Origin: a virus
Length of the DNA: 21,526 bases
Virus record (IMG/VR): IMGVR_UViG_3300029448_000519
Coordinates: 1 to 21,526 of that record
Direction: 5' to 3' (one strand)
Positions 21,236-21,526 of this stretch are shown piece by piece. The notes below the pieces were generated by a model, which was given only the letters and a program-made list of their open reading frames with translations, was not told where the DNA came from and ran no database searches. The translations under genes were made by a program, and so were the position numbers. Position 1 is the stretch's first letter. Each line of letters starts with the position of its first letter.

Positions 21236-21244
21236 ATAATACCA
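21236..21244 (-). promoter_or_regulatory. Extended -10 element before the early block
   Basis: Read leftward, TGGTATTAT fits the extended -10 pattern TGnTATAAT with one mismatch. It lies about 40 bases before the leader ORF start and 72 before the first gene. No good -35 is present at 16-18 bases (TGCGGT at 17). It is the best promoter candidate for the early genes. Confidence 0.4.
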
Positions 21245-21324
21245 CAAATAAACTATTGACCGCATTGGTTGACGTGTGCTATTCGCGTGTGCGCGTGTAA
21301 TAGAAGGTAGGCCCAAAGGGACCA

Positions 21325-21526
21325 ACATAAGTCCCCACACTTGTCAACCCATGCAAAACCCATGCCAACTCTGCTCGCTACTACATAAGTCCGCCCATGT
21401 CAACCCATGCAAGACTCGTGCCAACTCTGGCGGCTACCATAGGCCGCGCCCTGTGTCAACTTTTGTTGAAACCCGCGTAAACTAAGGGGTCGGGGGAGGG
21501 GTTGACTTGTGTTTAACTTTTGTAGT
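21325..21526. repeat. Degenerate ~56-bp tandem repeats, at least four units
   Basis: GTCAAC (or its variant TTTAAC in unit four) recurs with its AAC at 21346, 21402, 21458 and 21515, steps of 56, 56 and 57. Units one and two share most of their length: ACATAAGTCC, then GTCAACCCATGCAA, then TGCCAACTCTG. Unit three keeps CATAGGCCG and TGTGTCAACTTTTGT; unit four repeats TGTGTTTAACTTTTGTAG and runs off the window. No spacer-like unrelated sequence lies between units. Confidence 0.75.

Larger units (their letters stand above)
21195..21526. other. Non-coding right-end region
   Basis: About 330 bases with no supportable gene. From left to right it holds the leader ORF's start signal, the extended -10 element, a TG/CG-rich stretch (21270-21300), four degenerate ~56-bp repeats from 21325 on, a short stem (TCAAC, TTTT loop, GTTGA; 21456-21469) and a G-rich tract at 21485-21501. 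An origin, early control region or genome-end region is plausible; which one cannot be told from here. Confidence 0.6.

Noticed and set aside
21256-21284. Rightward promoter TTGACC with 17-base spacer
   Set aside because: The -10 position reads CTATTC, a poor match, and no rightward gene follows.
21276-21485. Rightward 69-codon frame in the right-end region
   Set aside because: Its sequence is just the 56-bp repeats read as codons (repeated Cys/Pro/Asn pieces); no SD and opposite to all neighbours.
21325-21526. CRISPR array
   Set aside because: Units are degenerate and contiguous, with no unrelated spacers of uniform length and no cas gene; the Cas4-like nuclease is part of a phage replication operon.

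Overview
The window is part of the genome of a lytic tailed phage with a T7/podovirus-type gene set, most like the podoviruses known from marine metagenomes. No host gene, tRNA, rRNA, integrase or CRISPR array is visible. Genes are tightly packed, with many ATGA or TAATG stop-start overlaps. The class II (B12-dependent) ribonucleotide reductase and the family A polymerase fit an aquatic lytic phage. Assignment to a named genus cannot be made from sequence alone.

Right-pointing late block (1-11045): eight genes for the virion. First is a large repeat-bearing protein of unknown role whose 5' end may lie outside the window. Then come a head-tail adaptor-like protein, a tail nozzle (beta-propeller-like) protein, a 77-residue fibre-anchor-like protein and four long Gln/Ala/Gly-rich proteins that are probably internal virion or DNA-ejection proteins. 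No promoter was found inside this block, so it is probably read from upstream.

The two blocks converge at 11045/11058. A hairpin terminator for the leftward operon lies across the end of the last late gene.

Left-pointing replication block (18662 down to 11058): a short SSB, fused primase-helicase, family A DNA polymerase with proofreading domain, a GIY-YIG-like T5orf172 protein, a RecB/Cas4-like nuclease with a Cys cluster, a T7 endonuclease I-type resolvase, a 58-residue acidic protein, a DUF3310 protein and class II ribonucleotide reductase. A good sigma70-type promoter (18722-18750) stands directly before the SSB gene. Together these genes would melt, prime, copy, process and resolve phage DNA and supply deoxynucleotides.

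Left-pointing early block (21164 down to 18747): about a dozen very small genes. They include a zinc-ribbon protein and a run of four tiny ORFs (33-47 codons), all with a membrane segment and purine-rich start sites, which simple ORF calling merges or misses. A 9-codon leader ORF and an extended -10 element precede the first gene.

Right end (21195-21526): non-coding. It holds at least four degenerate ~56-bp tandem repeats running off the window edge, plus a G-rich tract. This is the best candidate for an origin or early control region.

No clearly new multi-gene system can be claimed. The most interesting signals are the 56-bp repeat array, the nested 12-bp/132-bp repeat in the first gene, the tiny membrane-gene cluster, and a possible membrane-protein gene nested inside the resolvase gene.
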